From Streptomyces aculeolatus (GTDB taxonomy: Bacteria > Actinomycetota > Actinomycetes > Streptomycetales > Streptomycetaceae): 64,000 nucleotides of DNA. Where the stretch lies: the NCBI RefSeq assembly GCF_020400605.1, contig NZ_JAINRD010000002.1, positions 248,001 through 312,000 of the forward strand, given 5' to 3'. Shown piece after piece: positions 1 to 9,018 of this stretch. The position numbers and the translations under genes were made by a program. Position 1 is the first letter of the stretch; each line of letters opens with the position of its first letter. The notes below the pieces were generated by a model. That model was not told the origin of the DNA. It saw only the letters and a list, made by a program, of their open reading frames with translations, and ran no database searches.

Positions 1-2787
1 ACCGCCGGCCTCTTCCTGCACTGGGGCATGTTCACCGCGCCCGGGCACCTCGACTGCCGGGAGTGGGAGCGCGACGTCACCGGGGGCGGCTGGTCGGCGG
101 ACTACTGGGTGGACGAGGCGAAGAAGCTCGGCGCGTCGTACATCGTCCTCGCCACCTTCCACAGCCGCCTCGGCTACGCCCGCCCGTGGCCCTCGCGGAT
201 CCCCGGCAGCTGCGCCACCGAGCGCGACCTGCTCGGTGAGCTGGTCGAGGCCGGCCGGGCGCAGGGCGTCAAGATCATCATGTATATGACCGACGACCCC
301 CAGTGGCACGACGAGCAGGGCGTCGAGACGCTCGACTCGGCCGCGTACTCGGCGTACAGGGGCCGCGACGTGGACCTGACCACCCGCGACGGGTTCGGCA
401 TGTACAGCTACGACCTGTTCTTCGAGCTGATGGAGGACTACCCGGACCTGGCCGGCTTCTGGATCGACAACGACAACGAGTACTGGGAGGAGAACGACCT
501 CTACGAGCAGATCCGCGAGCGCCGCCCCGACTGGCTGCTGAGCAACAACAACGAGGACACGCCGGTCATGGACACGGTCAGCAACGAGCAGAAGACCGGC
601 ATGAACCCCGCCTACGACTACCCGGCCGCCGTGACCGTGCCCATGCCGCGGCTGACCGAGGCGGACTACAAGCTGCCCACCACCGGCAGCTGGTGGTACG
701 ACGGCGGCGACCACGAGGTCGACGCCCGGCTCAGCACCGGCCGCTACATCACCAACGCCGGCTCCTCCATGAAGTCGCTCATGGCCGAGACGCCGATGGT
801 GAACGGCAGGATGCCGGCGCAGCAGGAGGCGTTCAACGACTTCATGGGCCGGTGGGTCGAGCCCGTCCGGGAGTCGGTCCAGGGCGTGGAGGGCGGCGGC
901 TACATGTACGGCGGCATGCAGCCGGGCTTCTGGAACGACGGCGCCCACGGGGTGGTCACCGTCGGCCGGGGCGAGGACGGCACCCGCACCCAGTACGTCC
1001 ACGTGCTGACCCGGCCCCGGACCGACTCCGTCCGGCTGCGCGACAACGGCTACCGGGTCAGGGGGGTGACCGATCTGCGCACCGGCGAGGAGATGCGCTT
1101 CAGCCAGTCCGGCGGCCACCTGTCGATCCTGGACATCCGCGACTGGGACCCGTACGACACCGTCTTCAAGGTCGCCACGGACGGCCGCCAGCGCTACTAC
1201 GACTCCGCCGCGGTGACCGCCACCGCCTCCTCCGCGGCTGCCGGCCACCCGGCCGCCGACCTCGCCGACGGCGACTACGAGACCTACTGGGACAGCGGCG
1301 CAGAACTGCCCGCCTCCGTCACCCTGGACCTCGGCGGCCGGAAGCCCGCCACGGCGCTGGCGGTCAACCAGCGCGAATGGTCCCCGACCCACGCCCGTTC
1401 GACGTTCGGCCGCCCCGAGGACTCCGCCCGCATCAAGGACTACCGGATCCACGTCAGCGACGACGGCGAGAAGTTCCGGCAGGTGCGCGCCGGCACCATG
1501 CGCAGCGCCCGCGGGGTGCAGATCGTCGACATCGGCGACCAGCGGGCCCGCTACCTCAAGCTGGAGGTACGCAGCCTCTGGGGCGGCCCGCAGGCACCGG
1601 ACTTCTTCGAGCAGCTGCGCGTCGACGAGATCCAGGTGGCCCACGGCCGCCCGCGGGCCACCCGCACCCCGCTGCCGCTGGAGGCCGAGGCGCGGGACAA
1701 CCGGCTGCGGGGCAGCGCGCGGGCGGCCGCGTGCGGCGCGTGCTCCGGATCCCGGCACGTCACCGGGCTCGGTGGCGGGGAGCGCAACTCCGTCACGTAC
1801 CGCGACGTCCGCGTCACCGCAGACGGCGACTACCGCCTCCAGCTCGACCACACGGCGGCCGCCGGCTCCACGCTGTCCGTCGGCGTCAACGGCGCCGCAC
1901 CGGTCGAGGTCCCCGTCGCCGGCGGCAGCGCGGAGGTGCCGGGGAGCACGGCGGTCTCCGTGCCCCTGGAGTCCGGCGCGAACACGGTACGGGTCTTCAG
2001 CACCGACCGCCGCGGCCCCGGCCTGGACCGCGTCGCGGTCGGCCCCCTGCCCCCGGCCTCGTACACGCCGGAGACGACGCTCACCGTCCGCCCGCACGGC
2101 TTGCAGTGGGCCGGCCCCGGGCAGCGCTCGGCGACGGTGACCGCGCGGCTCCGGCTGGACGAGGACGAGCAGCTCACCGACGTCCGCCTCGCCCCGCGGC
2201 TGCCGGCCGGCTGGACCGCCGACCGCGGACCGGCCACGGCCCCGTCGCTGCGGCTGGGCGGGACTGTGGAGGCGAGTTGGACGATCACGTCTCCGCCCGG
2301 CCGGGACGCCGGCTCCGCCGACATCCCGGTCACGGCGGACTTCGGGCTGCTCGGCCGCGCCGGGAGCGTGTCGGACGAGGTGTCCCTGCGGACCCTGCCC
2401 GACGGGCGGACGTGGATGCGCGAGGCCGAGGACTCGGCCAACGACCTCGGCACCACCGGGATCACCGGCTGCGGTCCCTGCTCGGGCGACGAGAAGGTAC
2501 GCAACATCGGCGGCGGTCCCGGGGCCTCGGTGGTTTTCCCCGGCATCACGGTGGCCGAGGGCGGCGAACGCACGCTGTACGTCGACTACACGGTCAACGG
2601 CACGCGCTCGTTCGAGGTGACGGTCAACGACGGCCCGCCGGCCGACGTGACGGTGACCGACACCGGCAACAACACACCGCGCACGACCTCGGTCCCCGTC
2701 ACCCTGCAACCGGGCACGAACACGATCAGAATCGGCAACGCCACCGAGTCGGCACCCGACCTCGACCGACTCTCCCTGGGCGGCTGA
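1..2787 (+). CDS. Alpha-L-fucosidase-like GH29 glycosidase with multiple carbohydrate-binding modules (5' truncated)
   Basis: The frame is open from base 1, so the true start lies upstream; 928 residues are visible. They open with GLFLHWGMFTAPG, which resembles the N-terminal barrel strand of GH29 fucosidases (F-x-HWG). AGFWIDNDNEYW near visible residue 155 sits where GH29 enzymes carry the catalytic Asp. After the barrel come an F5/8-type C (discoidin-like) domain at about 400-545, a CBM35/CBM6-like beta-sandwich at about 560-680, a NEW3-like immunoglobulin fold at about 695-795, and a second CBM35-like module at about 800-928. The two CBM35-like modules share the pattern EAE...CGxCSG...GGG. 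The enzyme probably trims fucosylated glycans outside the cell, but the signal peptide would be upstream of the window. GH29 is likely; strict fucose specificity is not shown. Confidence 0.8.
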   Translation, partial: TAGLFLHWGMFTAPGHLDCREWERDVTGGGWSADYWVDEAKKLGASYIVLATFHSRLGYARPWPSRIPGSCATERDLLGELVEAGRAQGVKIIMYMTDDPQWHDEQGVETLDSAAYSAYRGRDVDLTTRDGFGMYSYDLFFELMEDYPDLAGFWIDNDNEYWEENDLYEQIRERRPDWLLSNNNEDTPVMDTVSNEQKTGMNPAYDYPAAVTVPMPRLTEADYKLPTTGSWWYDGGDHEVDARLSTGRYITNAGSSMKSLMAETPMVNGRMPAQQEAFNDFMGRWVEPVRESVQGVEGGGYMYGGMQPGFWNDGAHGVVTVGRGEDGTRTQYVHVLTRPRTDSVRLRDNGYRVRGVTDLRTGEEMRFSQSGGHLSILDIRDWDPYDTVFKVATDGRQRYYDSAAVTATASSAAAGHPAADLADGDYETYWDSGAELPASVTLDLGGRKPATALAVNQREWSPTHARSTFGRPEDSARIKDYRIHVSDDGEKFRQVRAGTMRSARGVQIVDIGDQRARYLKLEVRSLWGGPQAPDFFEQLRVDEIQVAHGRPRATRTPLPLEAEARDNRLRGSARAAACGACSGSRHVTGLGGGERNSVTYRDVRVTADGDYRLQLDHTAAAGSTLSVGVNGAAPVEVPVAGGSAEVPGSTAVSVPLESGANTVRVFSTDRRGPGLDRVAVGPLPPASYTPETTLTVRPHGLQWAGPGQRSATVTARLRLDEDEQLTDVRLAPRLPAGWTADRGPATAPSLRLGGTVEASWTITSPPGRDAGSADIPVTADFGLLGRAGSVSDEVSLRTLPDGRTWMREAEDSANDLGTTGITGCGPCSGDEKVRNIGGGPGASVVFPGITVAEGGERTLYVDYTVNGTRSFEVTVNDGPPADVTVTDTGNNTPRTTSVPVTLQPGTNTIRIGNATESAPDLDRLSLGG

Positions 2788-2918
2788 GGGTGCCGCCCGC
2801 GGCGCGTCGTGCGTACGGAGCGGTGGCAGCGTTAGCCCCGTCGGGGCGAACCGCCGCCGGGATCGAGGTGTGCGGGCGGGGCCGGGCTTAGGTTCCCTTG
2901 TGGCACGCGTGGTCTCCG

Positions 2919-2952
2919 GGCAGGGGCCGATCCGAGCGGGTCGGCCCCTGCC
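2919..2952 (+). terminator. 12-bp perfect hairpin downstream of the fucosidase gene
   Basis: GGCAGGGGCCGA (2919-2930) pairs perfectly with TCGGCCCCTGCC (2941-2952) across a 10-nt loop. It lies 132 bp past the fucosidase stop and before the preferred start of the next gene. No U-tract follows, which is common for streptomycete terminators. It argues against translating the next gene from the earlier TTG at 2898. Confidence 0.55.
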
Positions 2953-3032
2953 GGCATGAGCGGTCGGCGTGGGGTGACCCCGCGTGCCGCCGCCCGCGAT
3001 GCCGTCCCGGCCCTCGACTCCTGGAGCCCCGG

Positions 3033-4190
3033 TTGTCCCACCTGCCCTCCGGCCCCCGCCACCGTGACGACCGGGGTGTCCGGACCACACCGAGCCCGGC
3101 CGCCCGCATCCGGGCGGCCTTCCCGTACGCGGAGCAGTACCTCGACGGGCTCGTCGACCGCTTCTACGGGGGCCGGCACCCGATGCTCGAAGCCTCGCTG
3201 CGGACGCTCGTCGCCCGGGGCCGGCGCGATCCGCAGGAGTTCGCCCTGCCCCTGCTCGTCCACGCGGCGGTCCGGGGCGGCACCGGCCCCGCCGTGCCCG
3301 TCGCCGCGGTGCACGCCCTGTGGTGGCGGGCGGCCAACGCGCTCGACGACGCGGTCGACGGAAACGGAGACGGAGACCGCGGCGAGCGGGCGTACGGGAT
3401 GGCCGGGAGCGCCGCCCTGACCGCCGCCCTGGAGTGCGGGTACGGACTGCCGCTGCGCGTGCTCGCCACCCTGCCCGTGCCCGAGTCCCTGCGCCGCGCC
3501 CTGACCGCCGACTACCTCGACGGCTGGAGCGCCGCCTGCGACGGCCAGCTCGGCGACCTCCTCAACGAGCCGGACGCGGTGGGGCCCGACGAGGTGCGCG
3601 AGGTGTACCGGAAGAAGAGCGGCGCGGTCTACGCCATGGCCTGCCTGCTGGCCGCCCGGCTGGCGCACGGCGCCGCGGCGGCCGTACCCGGTCCGCGGGC
3701 GGACGAGGTCGCGGCGTGGGGCGAGTTCGGCGAGGTCCTCGGGATCCTGGCGCAGCTCCGCAACGACCACGAGGACCTGCACGGCGGCGCCGGGGAGGAT
3801 CTGCGGAACGGGACCGCCACCTACCGCCTCGCGCAGTTGCTGCACCGGACGGACCGGGCCGCGGGGGAGCGGGCCCGGCTGCTGCTCGGCCGGGCCGCCG
3901 ACTCCGAGCCCCACCACCGCGAGCTGACGGAGCTGCTCGGCTCCCCGGAAGTGCTGCGCCCCTGCAACCGCCTCCTGGCCGAACTGCGCCACCGCGCACA
4001 CGCCCTGCTGGACGTCCTCGCTCCCGCCTCCCCCTACACCGCCCTGCTGCGGGCCCGGGTCGACGCCGAAGCCCGGCCGCTCGACCCGGACGGGGAGCGG
4101 CAACCGCGTCCCGGCACACCGCCGGTGGCGGACCCCAGGGGCCCGCTCGACAGCCGCGGCCTCCCGCCCCGGTCGGGCGCGCGCGCCTGA
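3033..4190 (+). CDS. Class I isoprenoid synthase / polyprenyl synthetase-like protein
   Basis: This 385-residue, mostly helical protein has both Asp-rich motifs of trans-prenyltransferases: DDAVD at about residues 105-109 and NDHED at about 244-248. A conserved-looking basic/Gly turn (YRKKSGAVYAMAC) lies between them. Such enzymes bind diphosphates through Mg2+ held by the two motifs, so an allylic diphosphate substrate is likely; the product cannot be predicted. The frame is open back to a TTG at 2898, but that extension is Arg/Pro-rich and contains a terminator-like hairpin. The TTG at 3033, with GGAG six bases upstream, fits better. The start stays uncertain. The gene stands alone between the fucosidase and the acyl-CoA operon, and no other terpene gene is nearby. 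Confidence 0.65.
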   Translation: MSHLPSGPRHRDDRGVRTTPSPAARIRAAFPYAEQYLDGLVDRFYGGRHPMLEASLRTLVARGRRDPQEFALPLLVHAAVRGGTGPAVPVAAVHALWWRAANALDDAVDGNGDGDRGERAYGMAGSAALTAALECGYGLPLRVLATLPVPESLRRALTADYLDGWSAACDGQLGDLLNEPDAVGPDEVREVYRKKSGAVYAMACLLAARLAHGAAAAVPGPRADEVAAWGEFGEVLGILAQLRNDHEDLHGGAGEDLRNGTATYRLAQLLHRTDRAAGERARLLLGRAADSEPHHRELTELLGSPEVLRPCNRLLAELRHRAHALLDVLAPASPYTALLRARVDAEARPLDPDGERQPRPGTPPVADPRGPLDSRGLPPRSGARA

Positions 4191-4323
4191 ATCCGGCGGG
4201 CGGCGGGGTCGCGGACCGCCGCAACACGGCGCTGTGCAGCGCGCGTTGGCCGCCGGGCGCTCCGGGCGCCGGCCGGCCGCGCCCCAGCGCCCTTGCGAGC
4301 GGCATTCTTTCGTGGTCCGATGA

Positions 4324-4343
4324 TTGACGACCTTGGTGGTCAA
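4324..4343. promoter_or_regulatory. 20-bp inverted repeat upstream of the acyl-CoA operon
   Basis: TTGACGACC (4324-4332) and GGTGGTCAA (4335-4343) form an inverted repeat with one mismatch and a 2-bp centre, 57 bp upstream of the CoA-ligase start. Size and placement fit a TetR-type operator. TTGACG could also serve as a -35 box, but I see no convincing -10 at the right spacing. No TetR gene is in the window. Confidence 0.5.
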
Positions 4344-4400
4344 AAACACTTCGACTGTCGCAACCGAATCAGCGCCGCCCAAAGCGAAGCAGAGGTTCGA

Positions 4401-5990
4401 ATGCGCAACGAAACGTTGCAGAGCCTCGTCCTCGGCGACCTACTCCGAGAGCGGGCCGAAACCCATCGGACAGAGACCTTCCTCAAGTTCCACGAGGGCG
4501 AGGTCACTTACGGCGAGGTCGACTCGATGGCCGACCGCGTGGGCCACGGGCTGGCCACCGCGGGCATCGGCCGCGGCGACCACGTCGGCGTGATGCTCCC
4601 CAACTGTGCCGACTTCATCCATGTGATCTTCGCGCTGGCCCGCCTCGGGGCCGTCGCCGTGCCGATCAACGTCAGCTACCGCGGTGAGCTGCTCCGGCAC
4701 GTCCTGCACACCTCGGACGCCTCGGCGCTGATCGTCGACGCGCCGTACGCCGACAGGCTGCCCGCGGTGGCCCCGCGGCTGCCGGAGCTCAGCCGGCTCA
4801 TCGTCCGTACCGGGGGCGCGTCCGACGTGTCGCTGCACCGGCTCGGCAAGCCCGCCGCGACGCTGTCCAGTCTGCTGCCCGGGGAGGTGGAGGCGCCGCG
4901 CGTCGACGTGGGCTTCGGCGACCTCCAGGCGATCATGTACACATCGGGCACCACCGGCCCCTCCAAGGGCGCGATGGTCCCGCACGCCCTGGCGCTGACG
5001 TGCGCGCTGGACTCGCTCGACTTCCTCGACCGGTGGGGCAAGACGACGTACTGCCCGCTGCCGCTGTTCCACGCCGCCGGGCTCTGGGACGGCGTGCTGT
5101 CGGCGCTCCTCGCCGGCGGTGCCATCGCCATCGTCGAGCGCTTCAGCGCCTCGCGGTTCTGGGACGACGTGCGCAGGTTCGACGCGCAGGTCGCGATGAG
5201 CGTCTTCTCGATGATCCCCATCCTGCTCAACCAGCCGCGCACCGAGCGCGACATGGATCACCCGCTGCAGACCTTCTACATGGGCAAGTCGAGTCTCGAC
5301 GAACCCCTGCTGGAACGTTTCGGCGTCCGTTCGGTGGAGACGTACACCAGCACGGAGGTCGGGATAGCCACCGCCAGCCCGTACGGCGAGTGGCGGCTCG
5401 GCTCGTGCGGGCAGGCCCACGAGGAGCGGTTCGAGGTGGCGGTCGTCGACGAGTGGGACCGCGAGGTCGGCACGGACGAGCCGGGTGAGCTGGTCGTACG
5501 GCCCAGGCAGCCGTTCGTGATCACGACCGGGTACTACGGCGCCCCTGGCGCCACCGCCGACTGCTTCCGCAACATGTGGTTCCACACCGGCGACCGCGTG
5601 TGGCGCGACGCCGACGGCTACTTCTACTTCCTCGACCGGATGAAGGACGCCATCCGGCGCCGCGGCGAGAACATCTCGGCCTTCGACCTGGAGTGCGAGG
5701 TCAACCTGCACCCCGCGGTTCTGGAGTCGGCGGCCACCGGCGTGCCCTCCGAGCTGGAGGACGAGGACGTCAAGCTGTGGGTCGTGCTGCGGCCGGGAGC
5801 GTCGCTGGAGCCCGCCGAGCTGGTGGCGTTCTGCACCGAGCGGCTGCCCCGCTCGATGGTCCCGCGCTACGTCGAGTTCATCGACGCCCTGCCGCGTACG
5901 CCCACCGACAAGGTCGCCAAGTACCGGTTGCGGGCCGAGGGCGACCACGGCCTGACCTCCGCCACCTGGGACCGGGAGGCGCAGTCGTGA
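4401..5990 (+). CDS. AMP-forming acyl-CoA ligase
   Basis: This 529-residue member of the adenylate-forming family activates a carboxylic acid to its CoA thioester. The phosphate-binding loop MYTSGTTGPSKGAM, the YTSTE motif, the GDRVWRDADGYFYFLDR hinge segment, RRRGENIS and the C-terminal catalytic-lysine region (PTDKVAKYR) are all present in order. The RRRGENIS signature resembles crotonobetaine/carnitine-CoA ligase-like (CaiC-type) members rather than long-chain FadD enzymes. The ATG at 4401 is preferred over an in-frame start at 4293 because it has AGAGG five bases upstream and matches the family N-terminus. It is the first gene of a five-gene operon and overlaps the next gene by 4 bp. The substrate is unknown. 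Confidence 0.9.
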   Translation: MRNETLQSLVLGDLLRERAETHRTETFLKFHEGEVTYGEVDSMADRVGHGLATAGIGRGDHVGVMLPNCADFIHVIFALARLGAVAVPINVSYRGELLRHVLHTSDASALIVDAPYADRLPAVAPRLPELSRLIVRTGGASDVSLHRLGKPAATLSSLLPGEVEAPRVDVGFGDLQAIMYTSGTTGPSKGAMVPHALALTCALDSLDFLDRWGKTTYCPLPLFHAAGLWDGVLSALLAGGAIAIVERFSASRFWDDVRRFDAQVAMSVFSMIPILLNQPRTERDMDHPLQTFYMGKSSLDEPLLERFGVRSVETYTSTEVGIATASPYGEWRLGSCGQAHEERFEVAVVDEWDREVGTDEPGELVVRPRQPFVITTGYYGAPGATADCFRNMWFHTGDRVWRDADGYFYFLDRMKDAIRRRGENISAFDLECEVNLHPAVLESAATGVPSELEDEDVKLWVVLRPGASLEPAELVAFCTERLPRSMVPRYVEFIDALPRTPTDKVAKYRLRAEGDHGLTSATWDREAQS

Positions 5991-7276
5991 ACTGGGCGGA
6001 CACCCCCGAGCAGGCGGCCTTCCGGGAAGAGGTGCGCGCCTTCGTGCGCGACCGCTTCCCGCGCGCCTACGCGCCCGACCCGGAGGCCGAGCAGAGCCTT
6101 GAACCCGAGGACGTCTGGGGCTACAACTGGCCCGTCGACCGGCTCTCCGCGGACCCGGCGCGCCGCGACGGGGCCCGCGCGTGGGCCGCGGCCCTCGCCG
6201 AGCGCGGCTGGATAGCGCCGCACTGGCCGGCCGAGTACGGCGGGGCGGGGCTGTCCGTCCTGGAGGAGTTCATCCTCCAGGAGGAGATGATGCGCGCCCG
6301 CGTACCCACCGTGAACGGCATCGGCGCCTTCCTGCTGGGCCCCACGCTCCTGGAGCACGGCACCGACACGCAGCGCGCCGCCCACCTGCCGCCGATCGCC
6401 CGCGGCGAGGTGACCTGGGCGCAGGGCTTCTCCGAGCCGGGTGCCGGCTCCGACCTCGCCTCGCTGCGCACCCGCGCGGTCCGGGAGGATGGGGGTACCT
6501 CCCGCTCGAGCGAAGCCGAGAGTGGGGGAGAGGACACCGGCACGTACATCGTCGACGGGCAGAAGGTGTGGACCTCGCTCGGGCAGTACGCCGACTGGCT
6601 GTTCGTGCTCGTCCGCACCGACCCCGAGGCGTCGCCGCCGCACCGCGGCATCACGTTCCTGCTCGTGGACGCCACCGCTCCCGGCGTGACCATCCGCCCG
6701 ATCACCGACCTCCGCGGGGCGGCGCCGTTCTGCGAGATCTTCTTCGAGGGCGTACGGGTGCCGGCCGCCAACCGGGTCGGCGAGGAGAACCGCGGCTGGT
6801 ACGTCGCGATGACCGCGCTGAGCTTCGAACGGGCCGGCATCGGCGCCACGGTCAAGTACGAGCAGGCGCTCTCGGAACTCGTCGGCTACCTCCGCTCGGC
6901 GGAGGGGAGCGGGTTCCTCAGGGACGACACGAGGGCCGCGCTGCGCCAGGAGATCGCCCGCCGCCACACCGAGATCCGGGTGCAGTACAACCTCGCCCGG
7001 TACACGGTGTCCCGGCAGGCGGCCGGCGGGGTGCCCGGCTACGAGGCGTCGGTCAACCAGCTCTTCGGCGCCGAGCTGCACCAGCGCCTGGCCCGTACGG
7101 GCGCCTCGGCCTTCGGCCGGTCCGCCCAGCTCTGGCAGCGCCGCGACGCCCCGCTCGGCGGCGTCTTCACCCACATGTCCCGCGACTCCGTCGCCACCAC
7201 CTTCCTCGGCGGCGCGGCGGAGATCCAGCGCGACGTCATCGCCACCCGGGGACTGAAACTGCCGCGCAGCCGCTGA
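5987..7276 (+). CDS. Acyl-CoA dehydrogenase with a small in-frame repeat insertion
   Basis: This 429-residue flavoprotein would introduce an alpha,beta double bond into the CoA ester made by the upstream ligase. Landmarks are WAQGFSEPGAGSDLAS, the C-terminal FLGGAAEIQRDVIATRGL and a typical long N-terminal helical domain. The GTG start overlaps the ligase stop (GTGA). The usual catalytic-base segment (Y-E-G-T/S) reads FLGG, as in some heteromeric actinobacterial FadE proteins, so the partner at 9018-10106 may matter for activity. Residues from about 169 (GGTSRSSEAESGGED) are encoded by a 42-bp Streptomyces-type repeat inserted before the conserved VDGQKVWTS strand, probably enlarging a surface loop. 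Confidence 0.88.
   Translation: MNWADTPEQAAFREEVRAFVRDRFPRAYAPDPEAEQSLEPEDVWGYNWPVDRLSADPARRDGARAWAAALAERGWIAPHWPAEYGGAGLSVLEEFILQEEMMRARVPTVNGIGAFLLGPTLLEHGTDTQRAAHLPPIARGEVTWAQGFSEPGAGSDLASLRTRAVREDGGTSRSSEAESGGEDTGTYIVDGQKVWTSLGQYADWLFVLVRTDPEASPPHRGITFLLVDATAPGVTIRPITDLRGAAPFCEIFFEGVRVPAANRVGEENRGWYVAMTALSFERAGIGATVKYEQALSELVGYLRSAEGSGFLRDDTRAALRQEIARRHTEIRVQYNLARYTVSRQAAGGVPGYEASVNQLFGAELHQRLARTGASAFGRSAQLWQRRDAPLGGVFTHMSRDSVATTFLGGAAEIQRDVIATRGLKLPRSR
6490..6531. repeat. Short palindrome-containing dispersed repeat inserted in a coding sequence
   Basis: The 42-bp stretch contains GGGGGTACCTCCC, then the perfect 10-bp palindrome CGCTCGAGCG (6503-6512), then AGTGGGGGAGA. I recognise this as a repeat type common between and inside genes in Streptomyces. 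It adds 14 codons in frame to the acyl-CoA dehydrogenase. I saw no second copy in this window. Confidence 0.65.
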
Positions 7277-7298
7277 CGACCAAGGAGGAGTTCTCCCC

Positions 7299-8042
7299 AT
7301 GTACGAAACCCTCGACCTCAAGATCGAGGAGCGGGTCGCCTGGCTCACCCTGAACCGGCCCGAGAAGCTCAACGCCCTCACCCCGACGACCATGCGCGAA
7401 CTCCGCCGGTTCTTCGCCGAGGTGGACGACGACGAGGACGTCTGCGTCGTGGTGCTGCGCGGCGCCGGCGAGCGCGCGTTCTGCGCGGGCATGGACCTCG
7501 GCTGGTCGGAGCAGCTCACCAAGCAGGAGCGGGTGGAGCAGGGCAGGCTCGGCGAGAAGACGTTCGCGATGATGGAGCGGCTGTCCGTACCGGTCGTCGC
7601 GGCCGTGCACGGCTACGCCGTCGGCGGCGGCCTGGAGCTGGCGCTGGCCGCCGACTTCATCGTCGCCTCCGACAACGCGAAGATGGGCCTGGTCGAGATC
7701 ACGCTGTCCGCCCGCCCGCCGTACCGGCCGAAGATGACCGAGGACGGCGACCCCGACCAGCCGGAGTTCGGCGGGTCCGCGCCCGGCTGGGGCGGCGTCA
7801 AGCGGCTCCCGCGCCGGGTGGGCAAGGCGATGGCCAAGGAACTGCTGTTCACCGGCGTCCGGCTCGACGCCGCCCGGGCGCAGCGGATCGGGCTGGTCAA
7901 CGACGTCTATCCGGCGGACGAGTTCGACAAGCGGGTGGGCGAGCTGGCCGAGCGGATCGCGGCGATGAACCGGTACAACCTGCGCCTGGTGAAGGAACTG
8001 GTGACCAACGAGTACGACTGGATCGAGCCGCACCCCAGCTGA
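7299..8042 (+). CDS. Enoyl-CoA hydratase/isomerase (crotonase family)
   Basis: This 247-residue crotonase-fold protein has the oxyanion-hole segments FCAGMDL and GYAVGGGLELALAADF, followed by a conserved MGLVEITL strand. It should hydrate or isomerise the enoyl-CoA made by the flanking dehydrogenases. AAGGAGGAG lies just upstream of the ATG and is the strongest ribosome-binding site in the operon; it follows a 22-bp gap after the dehydrogenase. A short insertion around RPPYRPKMTEDGDPDQPE replaces the usual LGLxPG turn, so the reaction may differ from standard fatty-acid hydratases. It could also be a hydrolase or C-C lyase of the same fold. Confidence 0.87.
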   Translation: MYETLDLKIEERVAWLTLNRPEKLNALTPTTMRELRRFFAEVDDDEDVCVVVLRGAGERAFCAGMDLGWSEQLTKQERVEQGRLGEKTFAMMERLSVPVVAAVHGYAVGGGLELALAADFIVASDNAKMGLVEITLSARPPYRPKMTEDGDPDQPEFGGSAPGWGGVKRLPRRVGKAMAKELLFTGVRLDAARAQRIGLVNDVYPADEFDKRVGELAERIAAMNRYNLRLVKELVTNEYDWIEPHPS

Positions 8043-8082
8043 GCTGCGCCCGGGCGGTACGGAAGCCAACGGAGGAGGATCT

Positions 8083-9018
8083 GTGCGGATTTACCGGATC
8101 GACCACATCGGCCAGGTCGCACCGGAACTGGAGCCGCAGGTGGCGCTCCTGGAGGGCCTGTTCGGGTTCCGGCGCACCCGCAGTTGGGACAACCCCGCCG
8201 AGGGCTGCCGCGGCGTCCGGCTGGCGCTGCCCGGGAACCCGGGGCACACCTGGGAGGTGCTGGCGCCGGCCGGGGAGCGGTCCGCCGTCGGGGAGTTCCT
8301 CGACGCGCAGGGCGGCCGCCCCGGACTGCACCACGTCGCCGCCGAGGTCCCCGACCTCGGTGCCGTACGCGCCGAACTGGAGGCCCTCGGCGTCAAACCG
8401 GCGGCCGGCGGGGCCGGGGACTGGCTGGAGGCGTCGCTGTCGCCGCCCGAGCGCGGGCCCGGCGTGCTGTTCCGGCTGCGCGGCCCCGGCGGTCTCGCCC
8501 TGTGCGGCGACGGGCCGGCCGTGCCGACGGCCGCCGCGCCCCCGGACGCGCCCTCGCTCGGCGTCACCGCCCTGGACCACGTGTGCCAGGCGTACCCCGA
8601 CCGCGACGAGCTGGCCCGGTGGTACGAGCGGCTCGCCGGCTTCGTGCAGGTCTGGCGGACGCCCGAGGACGAGCACCCGGACATGGCGGACCTCGTGCTG
8701 AACATCCCCGGATCGACGATCTGCTGGGAGGTCATCATGCCGCGCGGCGAGGACTCGTTCATCGAGCGGTTCTGGGACCGCAACGGCGCCGCCGCGCACC
8801 ATGTGACGTTCGAGGTCGCCGACTGGGACCGGGCGCTGGCTGCGTGCGCGCACCACGAGGTGCCGACGTTCGGCGAGAACGAGGGCAGCACCGACGGCGC
8901 CGCCTGGCGCGACACGTTCATCCACCCCAAGCACACCGGAGGCGTGCTCGTGCAGCTCTTCTGGGAGGAACGGCCCGGCGTGTGGGTGCGCTCCGACAAG
9001 ATCCCGCCGGTGGACTGA
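8083..9018 (+). CDS. Two-domain VOC (glyoxalase/epimerase-fold) protein
   Basis: This 311-residue protein has two vicinal-oxygen-chelate repeats. The first starts IDHIGQVAPELEPQ with a metal-ligand-type His in GLHHVAAEV; the second contains LDHVCQAYPDRDELARWYE and AAHHVTFEV. The first domain resembles methylmalonyl-CoA epimerase, so an acyl-CoA epimerase, isomerase or dioxygenase role in this pathway is plausible, but no reaction can be assigned. The start is GTG at 8083 with GGAGGAGG four bases upstream. Its TGA overlaps the ATG of the next gene. Confidence 0.8.
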   Translation: MRIYRIDHIGQVAPELEPQVALLEGLFGFRRTRSWDNPAEGCRGVRLALPGNPGHTWEVLAPAGERSAVGEFLDAQGGRPGLHHVAAEVPDLGAVRAELEALGVKPAAGGAGDWLEASLSPPERGPGVLFRLRGPGGLALCGDGPAVPTAAAPPDAPSLGVTALDHVCQAYPDRDELARWYERLAGFVQVWRTPEDEHPDMADLVLNIPGSTICWEVIMPRGEDSFIERFWDRNGAAAHHVTFEVADWDRALAACAHHEVPTFGENEGSTDGAAWRDTFIHPKHTGGVLVQLFWEERPGVWVRSDKIPPVD

